Origin: Marivivens sp.
Lineage (GTDB): Bacteria > Pseudomonadota > Alphaproteobacteria > Rhodobacterales > Rhodobacteraceae
Length of the DNA stretch: 7,628 bases
Direction: 5' to 3'
NCBI GenBank assembly: GCA_024642185.1
Contig: JAHEBR010000095.1
Coordinates: 1-7,628, forward strand
This document shows, in pieces, positions 1 through 6,354 of the stretch. A program made the translations under genes and the position numbers. The notes under the pieces were generated by a model. That model was not told the DNA's origin and did not search any database. It saw only the letters and a list, made by a program, of their open reading frames with translations. Numbering within the stretch: the first letter of the stretch is position 1; every line of letters starts with the position of its first letter.

Positions 1-841
1 CCGCAAGGCACAGATCGGCCCCTTCGTCGTGGCCCACGGTGATCACCGAATGCCCTGCGTCGAGGGCAAGCTGCGCCACTTCCGCCCCGCGCGGATCGTC
101 GAGGTTGACGACCGCCGTGCCTTCGGGCGGCAGGACGCGGGTGAAGAGGCCCATCTTGGCCGCGAAATAGGCCTCGAAGGTCTCGTGATAATCGAGGTGG
201 TCTTGGGTGAAATTGGTAAAGGCTGCGGCGGCGAGTTGCACGCCGTCGAGCCTGCGCTGGTCGAGCCCGTGGCTCGACGCCTCCATCGCCATGTGCGTGA
301 CACCCGCCTTGGCCGCCTCGGCCATGACGCGGTGCAGGGTGATCGGTTCGGGCGTCGTGTGCCGCAGGGGATAGCTCCAGGCCCCTTCAACGCCGGTGGT
401 GCCGATGTTCACAGCCTTCTCGCCCATATCCTCCCAGATCTGGCGGCAGAAGGTGGCGACCGAGGTCTTGCCGTTGGTGCCGGTCACGGCCACAGCGGTT
501 GCGGGCTGGGCACCGAACCAGATGGCCGCAGCGTTGGCGAGGGTCTGGCGCGGGTCTTCGGCCACCACAAGAGCAACGCCGGCCACTTTCGCAGCCTCGC
601 GCAGCCGCGCCGCACCAGCGGCATCCGTCAGGATCGCCGATGCGCCCCGCTCGATCGCGGCTTCGGCAAACTCGGCCCCATGGACCTTGCTTCCGGGGAG
701 TGCTGCAAAGAGAAAACCGGCGCCAACCTCGCGGCTGTCTACGGCAAGGCCCGTCACAGTCGCGCCCTTCCCGCCCTCGGCCCGAAGCCCGAGATCGCCC
801 AGAGTGGCCCGCCTTTGTGCCGGACTTGCCTTGCCTGCCAT
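1..841 (-). CDS. murE: MurE, UDP-MurNAc-tripeptide ligase (N-terminal part, truncated by window edge)
   Basis: This encodes the first 280 residues of the cytoplasmic ligase that adds the third amino acid (expected to be meso-diaminopimelate) to UDP-MurNAc-L-Ala-D-Glu in peptidoglycan synthesis. The reading frame was translated by hand from an ATG at 841-839. The ATP-binding P-loop GTNGKTS lies at residues 121-127. HTTPEP (161-166), EASSHGL (187-193) and FTNFTQDHLDYH (208-219) are Mur-ligase signatures. Lys229 in the YFAAK segment sits where the carbamylated lysine is found in MurE. About 40% of the protein, including the C-terminal domain with the motif that selects diaminopimelate, lies outside the window, so substrate choice cannot be read here. 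The start is 14 nt after the ftsI stop, with a GGCGGGGG stretch just upstream as a modest ribosome binding site. Position after ftsI is the normal dcw order. Confidence 0.95.
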   Translation of the reverse strand, partial: MAGKASPAQRRATLGDLGLRAEGGKGATVTGLAVDSREVGAGFLFAALPGSKVHGAEFAEAAIERGASAILTDAAGAARLREAAKVAGVALVVAEDPRQTLANAAAIWFGAQPATAVAVTGTNGKTSVATFCRQIWEDMGEKAVNIGTTGVEGAWSYPLRHTTPEPITLHRVMAEAAKAGVTHMAMEASSHGLDQRRLDGVQLAAAAFTNFTQDHLDYHETFEAYFAAKMGLFTRVLPPEGTAVVNLDDPRGAEVAQLALDAGHSVITVGHDEGADLCLA

Positions 842-855
842 AATGCCCCCGCCGT

Positions 856-2637
856 TCAGTTGGAGGTGAGTGTTACACCCGTCAGATCAGCCATGTCCAC
901 CTGCGGCCGCATCCCCAGAAGCGGCGCGATCCGGCGGATCATTTCGGCGCCCACCGGGACCGCGGTCCAGCCCGCCGTGCGGCGCGGCTCGGTGCCGGAT
1001 GTTTCGACCGGCTCATCGAGCGTGACCACCAGAACATACTGCGGCGCCGAGGCCGGGAAGGTGGCGGCGAAGGTGGCGATCACCTTGTCGTCGTAATAGC
1101 CCCCTTGCGGGTTGGGCTTGTCGGCGGTGCCGGTTTTGCCGGCAACCTCATAGCCTGCAACCTCGCCAAACGAGGCCGTGCCGCGCACAACAACCTGCCG
1201 CATCATCGAAACGGCCTCAGCGGCCACTTCGGGCGAAAGAACCCGCGCGCCCTGCTGAATCTGGTTCGATTTCAGGATTGTGGGCTGGACCCTTGTGCCG
1301 CCGTTGGCGATGGAGGCATAGGCGGCCGCAAGATGCAGTGGCGAGGCCGAAAGGCCGTGGCCGTAAGAGATTGTCAGCGTCGAGATTTCCGACCATTGCT
1401 TGGGCGATAGCGGGCGGCCGCTTGGCGCTTCGGACAGCTCGATCGCGGTCGGCTCGAGGAAGCCGAGCGATGACAGGAAATCACGCTGACGGTCAGCGCC
1501 GATCTGTTGGGCGATGCGGGCGGTGCCGATGTTGGAGGATTTCACGATCACGTCGGTGGTCGTCAGCTGCGGCCCGTAGTTGTGGAAATCGCTGATCCGG
1601 AAGCGGCCCCATGTCATCGGGCCTTTGGTGTCGATCATCGTATTGGCACCGACCAGACCAAGCTCCATCGCCTGACTGACGGCAAAGATCTTGAAGGTCG
1701 AGCCGAGCTCGTAGACCCCCTGCACGGCGCGGTTAAAGAGCGGGCTGTCGGACTGGCTGCCGGTGGTCAGCGGCAGGGGGCGGCTGTTGGGATCGAAATC
1801 CGGCAGCGAGACCATCGAGATAACCTCGCCGGTGCGCACATCCATCAGGATCGCGGCAGCTCCCTTGGCGTTCATCAGCATCATCCCGCCCTGCAACACG
1901 CGCTCGGCGGCGGCCTGAACGGTCAGGTCGATGGAAAGCTCGAGCGGCGAGCCTTCGTTGGAGGGATCGCGCAGATATTGATCGAACTGGCGCTCGACAC
2001 CGGCCACACCGATAACCTCTGCGGAATCAACGCCTTCCCGGCCAAAGCTCGCGCCACCAAGGATGTGGCTGGCGACCGGACCATTGGGATAGAGCCGCAT
2101 CTCGCGCGGGCCGAAGAGAAGGCCGGGATCGCCAATGTCATGCACCGCCTGCATTTGCTCGGGGCTGATCTGGCGGCGGATCCAGACGAATTTGCGGCTG
2201 CCGGTGAGGTCCTTGACGAGGCGCTCGGCATCAAGCTCGGGGAAGATCTCGGCCAGCCTGTTGGCCGCGCCTTCGGGATCGACGAGCTGCTGGGGCTGGG
2301 CATAAAGGGCGTAGGTGTCGAAATTGGTCGCAAGGATGCGGCCGTTGCGGTCGACGATATCGGCGCGCTGGCCGATGATCGGGTTTCCGCTGGCGATGGC
2401 GCGGGGCTCTTCGGCCTCGGACGAGGCCATGGCGCCCATCTGGAGGCCGATGGCCGAGAAGGCGAGGAAGAACACAGCGCCCAGAACCAAAAGCCGCCCC
2501 TCGGCGCGGTTCTTGGTCTTATCGTTCATCTCGTCGTGGCGGCGGCGCTTGTTTTCGGCCTCGATGGCGGCGGGGTTCTCGCCCGTCTCGCGGGCCTTGA
2601 GAACGCGGGCCAAGGGGCGCAGGGGCGTGCGGATCAT
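856..2637 (-). CDS. ftsI: FtsI (PBP3), division-specific peptidoglycan transpeptidase
   Basis: This is the class B penicillin-binding protein that cross-links septal peptidoglycan with FtsW in the divisome. The 593 residues begin with a basic cytoplasmic tail of about 46 residues, then one membrane anchor (about 48-66). A PBP dimerisation domain follows (about 85-230), with RADIVDRNGRILA at 91-103. The transpeptidase domain has all three catalytic motifs: STFK at 313-316 (nucleophile Ser313), SSN at 367-369 and KTGT at 501-504, with RGTA at 485-488. There is no PASTA domain. The ATG overlaps the ftsL stop as ATGA. It is preceded by a strong Shine-Dalgarno sequence, GGGGAGGAG, 5 nt upstream, which can be hidden in a hairpin (see 2643-2661). 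Length and motifs look intact. Long open frames on the opposite strand are codon-bias shadows. Confidence 0.97.
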   Translation of the reverse strand: MIRTPLRPLARVLKARETGENPAAIEAENKRRRHDEMNDKTKNRAEGRLLVLGAVFFLAFSAIGLQMGAMASSEAEEPRAIASGNPIIGQRADIVDRNGRILATNFDTYALYAQPQQLVDPEGAANRLAEIFPELDAERLVKDLTGSRKFVWIRRQISPEQMQAVHDIGDPGLLFGPREMRLYPNGPVASHILGGASFGREGVDSAEVIGVAGVERQFDQYLRDPSNEGSPLELSIDLTVQAAAERVLQGGMMLMNAKGAAAILMDVRTGEVISMVSLPDFDPNSRPLPLTTGSQSDSPLFNRAVQGVYELGSTFKIFAVSQAMELGLVGANTMIDTKGPMTWGRFRISDFHNYGPQLTTTDVIVKSSNIGTARIAQQIGADRQRDFLSSLGFLEPTAIELSEAPSGRPLSPKQWSEISTLTISYGHGLSASPLHLAAAYASIANGGTRVQPTILKSNQIQQGARVLSPEVAAEAVSMMRQVVVRGTASFGEVAGYEVAGKTGTADKPNPQGGYYDDKVIATFAATFPASAPQYVLVVTLDEPVETSGTEPRRTAGWTAVPVGAEMIRRIAPLLGMRPQVDMADLTGVTLTSN

Positions 2638-2981
2638 AGCGGCTCCTCCCCATCGGAGGAGGCCATCACCGCGCCATCCAGTGGCCCGAACGGCAAGGCC
2701 GGATAGATCACCTGATCAACCCGCCCAAAGCCATCGGGCATCAAGGGCAGAAGCCCGAGGCGATCAAAGTTGAGGTCGGCCAGATCACGCAGCCGGTCGG
2801 GGCGGTTGAGATAGGCCCACTCGGCGTTCAGCATCCTCAGGCGCGCATGGGCCTCGCCGATCTGGCGGTTGAGATCGCGCACCTCGCGGATCGAATCCTG
2901 CGTGGCATAATTCTCGTTATAGGCCCAAAAACCGAGACCCACGACCATCAGAGCGGACAGAAGGTAGAGAAGCCCCCTCAT
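2634..2981 (-). CDS. ftsL: FtsL, divisome membrane protein
   Basis: This small bitopic division protein forms the FtsQLB complex that activates FtsWI. The 115 residues start with a very short cytoplasmic tail and a single membrane segment (about 3-21). A helical, coiled-coil-like stretch follows (about 27-60), ending in the LNAEWAYLNRPDRL segment (51-64) that is typical of alphaproteobacterial FtsL. The rest is a Pro/Gly-rich periplasmic tail. FtsL is poorly conserved, so the call rests on topology, this segment, and its place between rsmH and ftsI. Both ends overlap neighbours by 4 nt (ATGA), which implies translational coupling. GGGAGAG inside the rsmH tail serves as the ribosome binding site. 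Confidence 0.9.
   Translation of the reverse strand: MRGLLYLLSALMVVGLGFWAYNENYATQDSIREVRDLNRQIGEAHARLRMLNAEWAYLNRPDRLRDLADLNFDRLGLLPLMPDGFGRVDQVIYPALPFGPLDGAVMASSDGEEPL
2643..2661 (-). promoter_or_regulatory. Hairpin that can cover the ftsI Shine-Dalgarno sequence
   Basis: In the mRNA, CUCCUCC near the end of ftsL can pair perfectly with GGAGGAG, the ftsI ribosome binding site, leaving a 5-nt loop (gaugg). The ftsI ATG follows 5 nt after the 3' arm. The inverted repeat is seen directly. That it keeps ftsI translation dependent on ribosomes finishing ftsL is inference. The 3' arm is also the reverse complement of the loop motif of the sRNA array at 6631-6826. Confidence 0.5.
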
Positions 2982-3964
2982 TTCCGCTCTCCCTTGCGCA
3001 GCGGCATCCCCAATGCGCCGCGATCGACCGGCTTGGCCGGCGCATCTGTCCGACGTCCGACCCGCAGCTTGGCCGACCGCGCCCGCGGGTTGTCAGCCAA
3101 TTCAACCTCGTCCGGCGCAACGGCCTTGCGCACCACCATTTCAAAGCCCGGCGCCTCGACCGCGGCCTGCGGCGCATAGCGGTTGGCGTTGCCCTGCCCG
3201 CCCGAGCGGATCTGGAAGAAGCGCTTGACCATCCGGTCCTCGACCGAATGGAAGGTGACGACCGCGAGAAGGCCACCCGGCTTAAGCGCGCGCTCGGCGG
3301 CCATCAGCCCCTCGGCCAGCTGCCCGTATTCGTCGTTCACCGCGATACGGAGCGCCTGAAAGGTGCGCGTGGCGGGGTGGCTCTGGCCCGGTTTCTGGCG
3401 TGGCAGGCAGCCTTCGACGATCTTGGCGAGTTGCAGCGTCGTCTCCAAGGGCCGCGCCGCCACGATGGCCCGCGCGATCCGGCGGCTGGCCCTCTCTTCG
3501 CCATAAAGATAAATGATATCCGCCAGTTCCGCCTCGTCGGCGGTGTTGCAGATGTCGGCAGCACTTTCGCCCGATTGGCTCATCCGCATATCGAGGGGCC
3601 CGTCCTTCATGAAGGAAAAGCCGCGCTCTGCGATGTCGATCTGCATCGACGAGATACCGAGATCGAGCACCACACCGTCAAGATCGCTGCCGTAGCTGTC
3701 GAGCCCAGAGAAGGTTCCCTGCACCATCTCGATCCGGTCGCCATAGTCGCCCGCCCAAGCCTTGGCCATCTCAAAGGCCAGCGGATCACGATCCACCGCG
3801 ATCACCTTGCCGGCTCCGGCGGCCAGAAGCGCACGGCTATAGCCGCCTGCGCCGAAGGTGCCGTCAAGCCATGTGCCAGAGACAGGCGCGACCGCCTCGA
3901 TAAGCGGTCGCAGCAGAACGGGGATATGGGCGGATGTATCAGGAAGCTTGGCAGCTGGGCTCAT
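2978..3964 (-). CDS. rsmH: RsmH (MraW), 16S rRNA m4C1402 methyltransferase
   Basis: This SAM-dependent enzyme methylates N4 of C1402 in 16S rRNA, at the ribosomal P site. The 328 residues show the family pattern: HIPVLL at 13-18 near the N-terminus and the SAM-binding loop DGTFGAGGYS at 34-43. AVDRD lies at 56-60 and LDLGISSMQID at 100-110. ATRTFQALRIAVNDE (198-212) and FHSVEDRMVKRFF (238-250) follow, and PRARSAKLRV (293-302) lies near the C-terminus. The ATG is 3 nt after the mraZ stop, preceded by a G-rich ribosome binding site within the mraZ C-terminus. The stop overlaps the ftsL start. The basic C-terminal tail (about 303-328) is not part of the core fold. The gene is full length with no missing motif. 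Confidence 0.97.
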   Translation of the reverse strand: MSPAAKLPDTSAHIPVLLRPLIEAVAPVSGTWLDGTFGAGGYSRALLAAGAGKVIAVDRDPLAFEMAKAWAGDYGDRIEMVQGTFSGLDSYGSDLDGVVLDLGISSMQIDIAERGFSFMKDGPLDMRMSQSGESAADICNTADEAELADIIYLYGEERASRRIARAIVAARPLETTLQLAKIVEGCLPRQKPGQSHPATRTFQALRIAVNDEYGQLAEGLMAAERALKPGGLLAVVTFHSVEDRMVKRFFQIRSGGQGNANRYAPQAAVEAPGFEMVVRKAVAPDEVELADNPRARSAKLRVGRRTDAPAKPVDRGALGMPLRKGERK

Positions 3965-3967
3965 GGA

Positions 3968-4465
3968 TCATCCCCCGCCCAAGAGGCTGAGAGGATCGAA
4001 ACCGTCGGGCTGATCGGCCAGCCAATCGGTCAGGCTCTTGCCCACCGAGGTGCTGAAGGTGTCCGCCTTCCAGATCTCGAAATGGTCGCCCACGCCCGAG
4101 AAATAGACCTCGCCCTCGGTCAGACCCAGTTTCTGACGCTGGCGGATCGGCATGACGATGCGCCCGTCCTTGTCGACCTCGAGACGGATCGACTGACCAA
4201 GGATCAGGCGGGAAAGGCGGGTGCGGTTCGCGTCGCCCAGCGGCATCGCCTTGATGCGCGCGGCAATCGCGTCGAATTCAACAACGGAATAGACCTGCAG
4301 CTGGTCGCGCAGGTGATCGCCGTAAAGAAGATAAAGGGCGGGGGTGAGGCCTTCGGTCCAGGTCGGATCGCCGGATTCGAGCACACGGCGAAAATCCGCA
4401 GGGATCGACATCCGACCCTTGCCGTCCACCTTCTGGACATATTCGCCTGTAAAACTCAGAACCAC
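3968..4465 (-). CDS. mraZ: MraZ, transcriptional regulator of the dcw cluster
   Basis: MraZ is an AbrB-like DNA-binding protein. In other bacteria it is an oligomeric ring that binds direct repeats at its own promoter and tunes expression of the division cluster. The 165 residues contain two tandem SpoVT/AbrB half-domains, marked by DGKGRMSIPADFR (14-26) and DKDGRIVMP (98-106). A slightly extended C-terminal tail ends in three glycines. The start is a GTG, chosen because the protein begins VLSFTGEYVQKVDGKGR as expected for the family and because AGGAGAGGGG lies 9 nt upstream. No in-frame ATG fits better. It is the first gene of the cluster, 38 nt after a terminator-like hairpin that would control how much transcription reaches it. 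Confidence 0.95.
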   Translation of the reverse strand: MVLSFTGEYVQKVDGKGRMSIPADFRRVLESGDPTWTEGLTPALYLLYGDHLRDQLQVYSVVEFDAIAARIKAMPLGDANRTRLSRLILGQSIRLEVDKDGRIVMPIRQRQKLGLTEGEVYFSGVGDHFEIWKADTFSTSVGKSLTDWLADQPDGFDPLSLLGGG

Positions 4466-4474
4466 GTCGCGCGG

Positions 4475-4484
4475 CCCCTCTCCT
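4475..4484 (-). promoter_or_regulatory. Ribosome binding site supporting the mraZ GTG start
   Basis: AGGAGAGGGG on the minus strand is 9 nt before the GTG at 4465. It decides the start over the out-of-frame ATG at 4495, which lies upstream of this element and has no comparable site. Confidence 0.7.
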
Positions 4485-4502
4485 GTCCCGTTTCATGGCC
4501 CG

Positions 4503-4548
4503 AAAGAGAAAACGGCGGATTGAGCTGCTGCCACTGCCCAATCCGCCG
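4503..4548 (-). terminator. Intrinsic terminator / attenuator upstream of mraZ
   Basis: On the minus strand a perfect 10-bp inverted repeat, CGGCGGATTG and CAATCCGCCG, flanks a 16-nt loop and is followed at once by TTTTCTCTTT. It lies 38 nt before the mraZ start codon. The preceding gene, mrp, has its own terminator about 450 nt upstream, so this one most likely acts on the mraZ leader itself, giving UpsM and limiting readthrough into the dcw genes. Confidence 0.8.
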
Positions 4549-4710
4549 CCCTCGTCCCTTTCGGGATGCCCGACTGCGCGCGCCACCTGGGGGGATGTCT
4601 GCTCGCTCGCGCGCCGGATCTTTATTTCGAAGAAGCGGGTGCCTGTATGAAACCTGCACTTTGGTTGCCGATGGGGTTCTTAATTCGCCCCTTATTCGAT
4701 GCCCGTCCTT
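4503..4710 (-). ncRNA. upsM: UpsM-like sRNA / long 5' leader of mraZ
   Basis: In Rhodobacter sphaeroides the mraZ transcript has an unusually long leader. Most transcripts stop at an intrinsic terminator shortly before mraZ, producing the abundant sRNA UpsM (about 200 nt), while the rest read into the dcw genes. The same arrangement is visible here: no gene for nearly 600 nt upstream of mraZ, and a strong hairpin with a T-rich tail on the mraZ strand just before its ribosome binding site. The 3' end is set by that tail. The 5' end is only an estimate from a weak promoter-like sequence (see 4717-4745) and could be off by tens of nucleotides. GC-rich segments inside (GCGCGC near 4610 and again near 4580) could form a further stem. 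Identity is inferred from position and structure, not from alignment. Confidence 0.62.
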
Positions 4711-4716
4711 CGATGG

Positions 4717-4745
4717 ATCATTGGTGCCATGGGATTTCATGGTAA
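4717..4745 (-). promoter_or_regulatory. Weak candidate promoter for the upsM-mraZ transcript
   Basis: TTACCA (4745-4740) and AATGAT (4722-4717) are separated by 17 nt, each matching four of six positions of the vegetative sigma consensus. A start near 4710 would give an sRNA of roughly 200 nt. The match is weak and was sought near the expected place, so it carries a risk of confirmation bias. Confidence 0.27.
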
Positions 4746-4848
4746 TCAACAACAATTTCTGGGATGTATGGCGCGGATTGCAGGATTCTCGCCCACATAC
4801 AGACAAGACCTAGAGAGAGATACCTGCATACTCTACATTTTGTTGCGC

Positions 4849-4874
4849 ATATATTGCCATATGACACAATATAT
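4849..4874. repeat. AT-rich interrupted palindrome (8+10+8)
   Basis: ATATATTG and CAATATAT form a perfect inverted repeat around a 10-bp centre that itself contains CATATG. The size and symmetry suit a dimeric regulator binding one face of the helix. It stands out in an otherwise GC-rich window. No regulator can be named, and chance occurrence in an AT-rich stretch is possible. Confidence 0.5.
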
Positions 4875-4966
4875 AGATATGGAAGCAGCCTCAGATCGAG
4901 TTCCACAAAATCCCAGAATTATCTCACAATTTCGGAATCACACCCGCCAAAGCGCCCATTTCGCCC

Positions 4967-5017
4967 AAAAAAAGCGGCCCAAAAGGCCAATCACCCGGCC
5001 GTTCAGGCCAGGTGATT
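4967..5017 (-). terminator. Rho-independent terminator of mrp
   Basis: Reading the minus strand, AATCACC pairs with GGTGATT and an inner GGCC pairs with GGCC, with one mismatch between, around a 5-nt loop. The hairpin is followed by GGCC, TTTT, a short GC block that can pair back (GGCC with GGCC), and seven Ts. It begins 36 nt after the mrp stop codon, the expected place for its terminator. Confidence 0.72.
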
Positions 5018-5052
5018 CGCAGAAGGTTCCAGAATTTCCCTGAGAGGCGCCC

Positions 5053-6147
5053 CTAGACGTCGCCGTTGTCGATCAGACGGTTCGCCAGATCGGCATAGGC
5101 CTTGGCCATGGCGCTCTCGCCCGTGGCGATGGGCAGGCCCGCGTCGCCGCCCAAGCGGGTCTGCAGGTCAATCGGCAGGGTCGCCAGAAGCGGCAGGTCC
5201 AGCTTCTCGGCCTCGGCCTTCACGCCGCCATGGCCGAAGATTTCATGGGTGCTGCCACAGTCGGGGCAAACGAACATCGACATATTCTCGATCATGCCGA
5301 GCATCGGCGTCTTCATCGCCTTGAACATATCCAGCGCCTTGCGCGCATCGAGGAGGGCCACGTCTTGCGGGGTCGAGACGATGATCGCGCCATCGATCAC
5401 GGCTTTCTGGCCGAGCGAAAGCTGCACATCGCCGGTGCCCGGCGGCAGGTCGATCACCAGAACGTCCAGATCGCCCCATTGAACCTGCGTCAGCATCTGC
5501 TGCATCGCGCCCATGAGCATCGGGCCGCGCCAGATCACCGCGCGGTCGGGGTCGATGAGAAAGCCCATCGACATGATCGACACGCCATGTGCGCGGATCG
5601 GCTCCAAAGTCTTGCCGTCGGGCGACTGGGGCTTTGAGGTCACCCCCATCATGCGCGGCTGGCTGGGGCCATAGATATCGGCATCCAGAAGGCCCACCTT
5701 CTTGCCAGCCTTGGCCAGCGCCACGGCGAGATTGGCCGAAACGGTCGATTTGCCGACCCCGCCCTTGCCCGATCCGACGAGAAGGATCTTCTTCACGCCT
5801 GGAATCCTTGCCGGGCCCTGCTGCCCCTGCCCCTGCCCTTGCCCCTGCCCGTGGCTGTGACCGTGGCCGCCGCCCTTGAGCTGGGGCGGCTCGGACTTCT
5901 GGGAATGCGCGGTCAGCATGGCGGAAACGCTGACAACGCCGGGAAGCGCGCCAACGGCCCGCTCGGCCGCCTGCCGCAGCCCCTCCATCATCCGTGCCTG
6001 ATCCGCACTCGCCGCCTCGATTACGAAGCGCACCTTGCCCTCGTCGACGGTGATCGCGCGGACCACATCCCGGCTGATGAGATTGCCGCCGTCGGGCAGC
6101 TCAAGACGTGACAATACAGACTGAATCTGTTCGCGGGTAACTGACAT
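5053..6147 (-). CDS. mrp: Mrp/ApbC, iron-sulfur cluster carrier ATPase
   Basis: This cytosolic P-loop ATPase carries and transfers Fe-S clusters to apo-proteins. The 364 residues show an N-terminal MIP18/DUF59-type domain (about 1-80), then a linker very rich in His, Gly and Gln (about 91-111), then the ParA/MinD-like ATPase. The deviant Walker A is GKGGVGKST at 127-135. The switch region DADIYGPSQPRMMG spans 155-168, IDLPPGTGD spans 232-240, and the cluster-ligating CPDC is at 294-297. All key residues are present. The linker is encoded by tandem hexanucleotides (5821-5850) and could vary in length between strains. Its GHGHSHG stretch may bind metal, which is inference. AGGGG lies 6 nt before the ATG. 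The gene stands alone with its own terminator and is divergent from the DUF1127 gene. Confidence 0.95.
   Translation of the reverse strand: MSVTREQIQSVLSRLELPDGGNLISRDVVRAITVDEGKVRFVIEAASADQARMMEGLRQAAERAVGALPGVVSVSAMLTAHSQKSEPPQLKGGGHGHSHGQGQGQGQGQQGPARIPGVKKILLVGSGKGGVGKSTVSANLAVALAKAGKKVGLLDADIYGPSQPRMMGVTSKPQSPDGKTLEPIRAHGVSIMSMGFLIDPDRAVIWRGPMLMGAMQQMLTQVQWGDLDVLVIDLPPGTGDVQLSLGQKAVIDGAIIVSTPQDVALLDARKALDMFKAMKTPMLGMIENMSMFVCPDCGSTHEIFGHGGVKAEAEKLDLPLLATLPIDLQTRLGGDAGLPIATGESAMAKAYADLANRLIDNGDV
5821..5850. repeat. Tandem hexanucleotide repeat in the mrp linker
   Basis: Five consecutive units of CTGCCC (one is TTGCCC) on the plus strand encode (Gly-Gln)5, residues 100-109 of Mrp. Because the unit is 6 bp, slippage would change linker length without breaking the frame. 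Confidence 0.85.
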
Positions 6148-6289
6148 GGGTGGCCCCTATTCGTGTTCGCCTCCGCAAGGTCTGCGGTTTTGCAGGCAAG
6201 TGCAAGGTGCGAGATCGGCGCATCCCGCCGCAATGGAAACTTTACCGGATGGTCGAATTGTAAACGTTTTGAAACAGGTCAGCTTTTCA

Positions 6290-6306
6290 TATGCATTTTC
6301 TGCATA
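6290..6306. repeat. Short inverted repeat TATGCA-N5-TGCATA
   Basis: Perfect 6-bp arms flank TTTTC about 20 bp upstream of the proposed -35 element of the DUF1127-sRNA promoter. TGCAT recurs at 6331-6335. It could be an operator half-site pair for either divergent gene, but no factor can be named. Confidence 0.35.
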
Positions 6307-6325
6307 GCAGCAATTCCGAAACGTC

Positions 6326-6354
6326 CATTGTGCATCTGCAGCATAACCCCACAT
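6326..6354 (+). promoter_or_regulatory. Candidate heat-shock-sigma (RpoH-type) promoter
   Basis: CATTGTG and CCCCACAT are separated by 14 nt, resembling the RpoH pattern CTTGAAA, 13-15 nt, CCCCATAT in spacing and strongly in the -10 block. Transcription would start near 6361, giving a leader of roughly 50 nt. The R. sphaeroides homologue of this locus is driven by RpoHI/RpoHII, which fits. The -35 match is only partial. Confidence 0.45.

Larger units (their letters stand above)
4711..4966. other. AT-rich intergenic region between the mraZ leader and the mrp terminator
   Basis: No credible gene is present. The short open frames on both strands lack ribosome binding sites and recognisable protein sequence. 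Base composition is markedly richer in A and T than in the flanking genes, especially around 4840-4920. It contains the palindrome at 4849-4874, two TGGGAT copies 30 bp apart (4730 and 4760), and probably the start of dcw cluster transcription. Confidence 0.6.

Noticed and set aside
29..1096. 355-codon plus-strand open frame
   Set aside because: It is antisense to murE and the end of ftsI. The minus strand encodes a clear Mur ligase over the same span.
1507..2706. 399-codon plus-strand open frame
   Set aside because: It is fully antisense to ftsI, whose catalytic motifs are all present on the minus strand. Composition is that of a shadow frame.
4278..4586. Minus-strand open frame overlapping the mraZ start, with an internal ATG at 4495
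   Set aside because: It is out of frame with mraZ, Arg-rich with no family similarity, runs through the terminator hairpin, and has no ribosome binding site.
3248..4813. 521-codon plus-strand open frame
   Set aside because: It lies antisense to rsmH and mraZ, shows no recognisable domain, and arises from high GC codon bias of the genes opposite.
4503..4966. RNase P RNA or a tRNA in the gene-free region next to mraZ
   Set aside because: None of the conserved RNase P RNA core sequences and no cloverleaf could be found. The hairpin with T tract fits an attenuated leader better.
6173..6192. Small hairpin CCGCA-AGGTC-TGCGG followed by TTTT as a plus-strand terminator
   Set aside because: The stem has only 5 bp and no plus-strand gene lies upstream, so it is more likely chance.
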